Of a stretch of 8,475 bases of DNA, positions 6,363 through 8,475 are shown one piece after another. A program made the translations under genes and the position numbers. Numbering within the stretch: position 1 is the first letter of the stretch; each line of letters starts with the position of its first letter. This DNA comes from Bacteroidetes bacterium UBA955. Its GTDB lineage: Bacteria; Bacteroidota; Bacteroidia; NS11-12g; UBA955. The notes below the pieces were generated by a model. That model saw only the letters and a program-made list of their open reading frames with translations, searched no databases and was not told the origin of the DNA. The stretch is from assembly GCA_002293105.1 (NCBI GenBank), contig DBCP01000062.1, positions 4,014-12,488 on the forward strand, given 5' to 3'.

Positions 6363-8475
6363 TTATTTCTTCTTTTTGAATCCACCCGCTTTGGGTTTCT
6401 TAACAAAACTCTTGCACAAATCTGCCACTTCAGCGAACGTCAGCGCATCCCACTGTTTGTCCTTGGGAATAGGCACATTGTCTTTACCGCTCTTGATATA
6501 TGGACCATAACGACCATTCAAAATTTGTATGTTCGCATCTTCAGTAAACGCCTTTAACACGGCGGCCTTGTCGCCCGCTGTTTTGGCCTCCACCAAAGCT
6601 ATTGCCTGATCAAGAGTCACCGTTTCTGGTGCCTGTCCCTTTGGAATACTCACAAACTGCCCTTGATATTTGATATACGGTCCGAAACGCCCTTTACTCA
6701 CTTCCAAGGTTACTCCGTTATAATCGCCTATCGCCAATGGAAACTGAACACCTTGTAGCGCCTCATCCAAGATGGCTGTGCACTGTTCTGGTGTCATCTC
6801 AATCAAATCTGTTCCTTTGTCCACATTGAAGTACTTTTCGCCACGCTTCAAATACGGTCCGTAACGACCAATTCCTGCAATAACCGGCTCACCATTGTAC
6901 ACCATAACTTCTCTTGGAAGTTCAAACAACTTCAATGCAGTTTGCATATCAACCGTCTCAATGGTTTGTCCTTGTTGCAAACTGGCATACAGCAATTTTT
7001 CCTCGTCGTCTTTCATCCCAATTTGAACAAAAGGACCAAACTTACCCATTCGCACGCTAACTTGCCTTCCGTTGGTTGGGTGAACACCTAGAATCCGCTC
7101 GCCAGTGACCCTTTCCGCCGATTCCATGGTGGTATCTACCGCCGCATGAAATGGACCATAAAAACCAGTTAACATGTCTTGCCATGCCTGATTCCCTGCC
7201 GCAATCTCATCGAATTGTTTTTCAACAGAGGCCGTAAATCCGTAATCCATGATGGCATCGAAATTGGCCGACAAAAAGTCTGTAACCAACATGCCCATAT
7301 CGGAGGGGAACAACTTGTTTTTTTCCGCACCGAAGTTCTCGGTTTTTACAACTTCCTTAATATCAACACCCTCCAAAGTAATTTCAGCAATTTTACGTTG
7401 TTTTCCTTCTCTGGTTTCGGTCGTTACATATTGTCTTTTTTGGATTGTGGTAATGGTTGGCGCGTAGGTTGATGGGCGGCCGATGCCCAATTCTTCCAAT
7501 TTTTTCACCAACGACGCTTCTGAATAACGCGGTGCCGGTCTGGCATAGCGTTCCAGTGCAGTCAACTTTAAACGCTCAATGGCATCACCCACAGTTACTG
7601 CTGGCAACAAACCATCATTTTCGCCATCTTCTTCCTCGTCGTCCTTGGATTCAATGTAAACTTTCAAAAAACCATCAAATCGAATGACTTCACCTTCTGC
7701 TTGAAATTTGGATTTCTTACTACCATCTTCCAAGGTGATCACCGTTTTTTCCATTTCGGCTTTGGCCATTTGCGAGGCGATAGAACGCTTCCAAATTAAA
7801 GAATAGAGCTTCTTCTCACGGTTATCGTCACCGGCAAACTGAACCCCAAAATTGGTAGGGCGGATGGCTTCGTGAGCCTCTTGCGCTGATTCGTTTTTGG
7901 TGGTGTAATTTCTTACTTGTGAATATTTTTCGCCAAACGATTTTTCAATCTCTTCTTTGGCGGCGCCCATGGCCATTTTGCTTAAATTGACGGAATCGGT
8001 ACGCATGTAGGTAATGTGTCCGTTTTCGTACAATTTCTGCGCGATACGCATGGTGGTTGTCACGTCATAACCCAATTTCCTGGAAGCTTCCTGCTGCAAG
8101 GTGGATGTTGTAAACGGTGGCGCAGGATTTCTGAAAGTGGGTTTTACTTCCAACCCAGTCACCTGAAAATCTTCGTCTACCAAAGACTCCAAAAATGCTT
8201 TGGCATCCGATGCATTGCTTGGCTTCTTTACGTTGTCTGCGGTCAGGGTCTTACCTTCTTTTGTTTTGAACTGACCTTGTACGCGAAAATCGGATTTGGC
8301 ATCAAATTCATTGATCTCACGTTCGCGCTCTACAACCAATTTTACAGCGACCGATTGTACTCGACCGGCACTCAATTTGGGTTGTACTTTGCGCCATAAA
8401 ATGGGCGACAATTCGAAGCCCACCAAACGATCTAAAACACGACGCGCTTGTTGAGCATCCACCAAACACTTATCG
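6363..8475 (-). CDS. topA: DNA topoisomerase I (type IA), N-terminus cut by the window edge
   Basis: The frame runs through the right edge, so the gene start and the Toprim domain (probably some 130-170 residues) lie outside. The visible part begins with VDAQQARRVLDRLVG and LSAGRVQSVAVKLVVERERE, both strongly conserved in bacterial TopA. The active site is ITYMRTDS; its Tyr codon is at 8009-8007 and the Arg two residues on is at 8003-8001. The enzyme relaxes negative supercoils by cutting one strand through a 5'-phosphotyrosine link. The C-terminal part has no Cys4 zinc fingers. Instead it has four topoisomerase C-terminal repeats with the G-[KR]-[FY]-GP-[FY] core (GKFGPFVQIG, GRYGPYLKRG, GRFGPYIKYQ, GRYGPYIKSG) and ends in a Lys-rich tail, KPKAGGFKKKK. 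This zinc-free repeat architecture is known in several phyla, including Bacteroidota. The sirB1-like gene follows 40 bp downstream. Confidence 0.97.
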   Translation of the reverse strand, partial: DKCLVDAQQARRVLDRLVGFELSPILWRKVQPKLSAGRVQSVAVKLVVEREREINEFDAKSDFRVQGQFKTKEGKTLTADNVKKPSNASDAKAFLESLVDEDFQVTGLEVKPTFRNPAPPFTTSTLQQEASRKLGYDVTTTMRIAQKLYENGHITYMRTDSVNLSKMAMGAAKEEIEKSFGEKYSQVRNYTTKNESAQEAHEAIRPTNFGVQFAGDDNREKKLYSLIWKRSIASQMAKAEMEKTVITLEDGSKKSKFQAEGEVIRFDGFLKVYIESKDDEEEDGENDGLLPAVTVGDAIERLKLTALERYARPAPRYSEASLVKKLEELGIGRPSTYAPTITTIQKRQYVTTETREGKQRKIAEITLEGVDIKEVVKTENFGAEKNKLFPSDMGMLVTDFLSANFDAIMDYGFTASVEKQFDEIAAGNQAWQDMLTGFYGPFHAAVDTTMESAERVTGERILGVHPTNGRQVSVRMGKFGPFVQIGMKDDEEKLLYASLQQGQTIETVDMQTALKLFELPREVMVYNGEPVIAGIGRYGPYLKRGEKYFNVDKGTDLIEMTPEQCTAILDEALQGVQFPLAIGDYNGVTLEVSKGRFGPYIKYQGQFVSIPKGQAPETVTLDQAIALVEAKTAGDKAAVLKAFTEDANIQILNGRYGPYIKSGKDNVPIPKDKQWDALTFAEVADLCKSFVKKPKAGGFKKKK

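Noticed and set aside
6323..6406. N-terminal extension of the SirB1-like ORF into topA
   Set aside because: The added basic residues derive from the antiphase reading of the topA Lys-rich tail; ATG 6322 gives a family-like N-terminus.
6478..7110. Repeated segments in the topA 3' half as possible DNA repeats
   Set aside because: They encode the known topoisomerase C-terminal repeats (GRYGPYIK-like); the similarity is at protein level and diverged in DNA.
8016..8399. 127-codon + strand ORF opposite topA
   Set aside because: It is fully antisense to conserved topA coding sequence and has no independent support.

Overview
The window looks like ordinary chromosomal DNA from a member of the Bacteroidota, probably a flavobacterium-like lineage. 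This is inferred from three things: near-absence of Shine-Dalgarno sequences before the starts, a tRNA promoter that exactly fits the Bacteroidota form TTTG-N19-TAnnTTTG, and protein sequences typical of that phylum. I see no insertion sequence, phage gene, CRISPR array, toxin-antitoxin pair or defence cluster.

Layout. On the + strand, the left edge holds the C-terminal part of a sigma-54-dependent (NtrC-type) activator (1-633). Three bases later comes a full-length Sua5-type threonylcarbamoyl-AMP synthase (637-1641). Everything else lies on the - strand, so the two blocks converge near 1641/1651 with only 9 bp between stop codons. Read in their own direction, from the right edge, the - strand genes are: DNA topoisomerase I (topA, N-terminus outside the window), a SirB1-family transglutaminase-fold protein, a 2-oxo acid dehydrogenase E2 subunit, an unrecognised membrane protein, a YfcE/MJ0936-type metallophosphoesterase, tRNA-Leu(CAA), and an alpha/beta hydrolase.

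Function. The genes are mostly housekeeping: DNA supercoiling (topA), central or branched-chain oxo-acid metabolism (E2), tRNA t6A modification (Sua5) and leucine decoding (tRNA-Leu). The E2 gene stands alone, without E1 or E3 genes nearby. Short gaps suggest co-transcription of the activator with sua5, of the membrane protein with the phosphoesterase, and perhaps of topA with the sirB1-like gene.

The most interesting spot is the tRNA-Leu/hydrolase junction. The best hydrolase start is a GTG only 4 nt beyond the encoded CCA of the tRNA. A perfect 12-bp hairpin followed by a T-rich tract, shaped like an intrinsic terminator for the tRNA transcript, lies inside the first codons of the hydrolase. 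This suggests a tRNA-mRNA transcript with a terminator or attenuator embedded in coding sequence. I found no clear sign of a wholly new multi-gene system.
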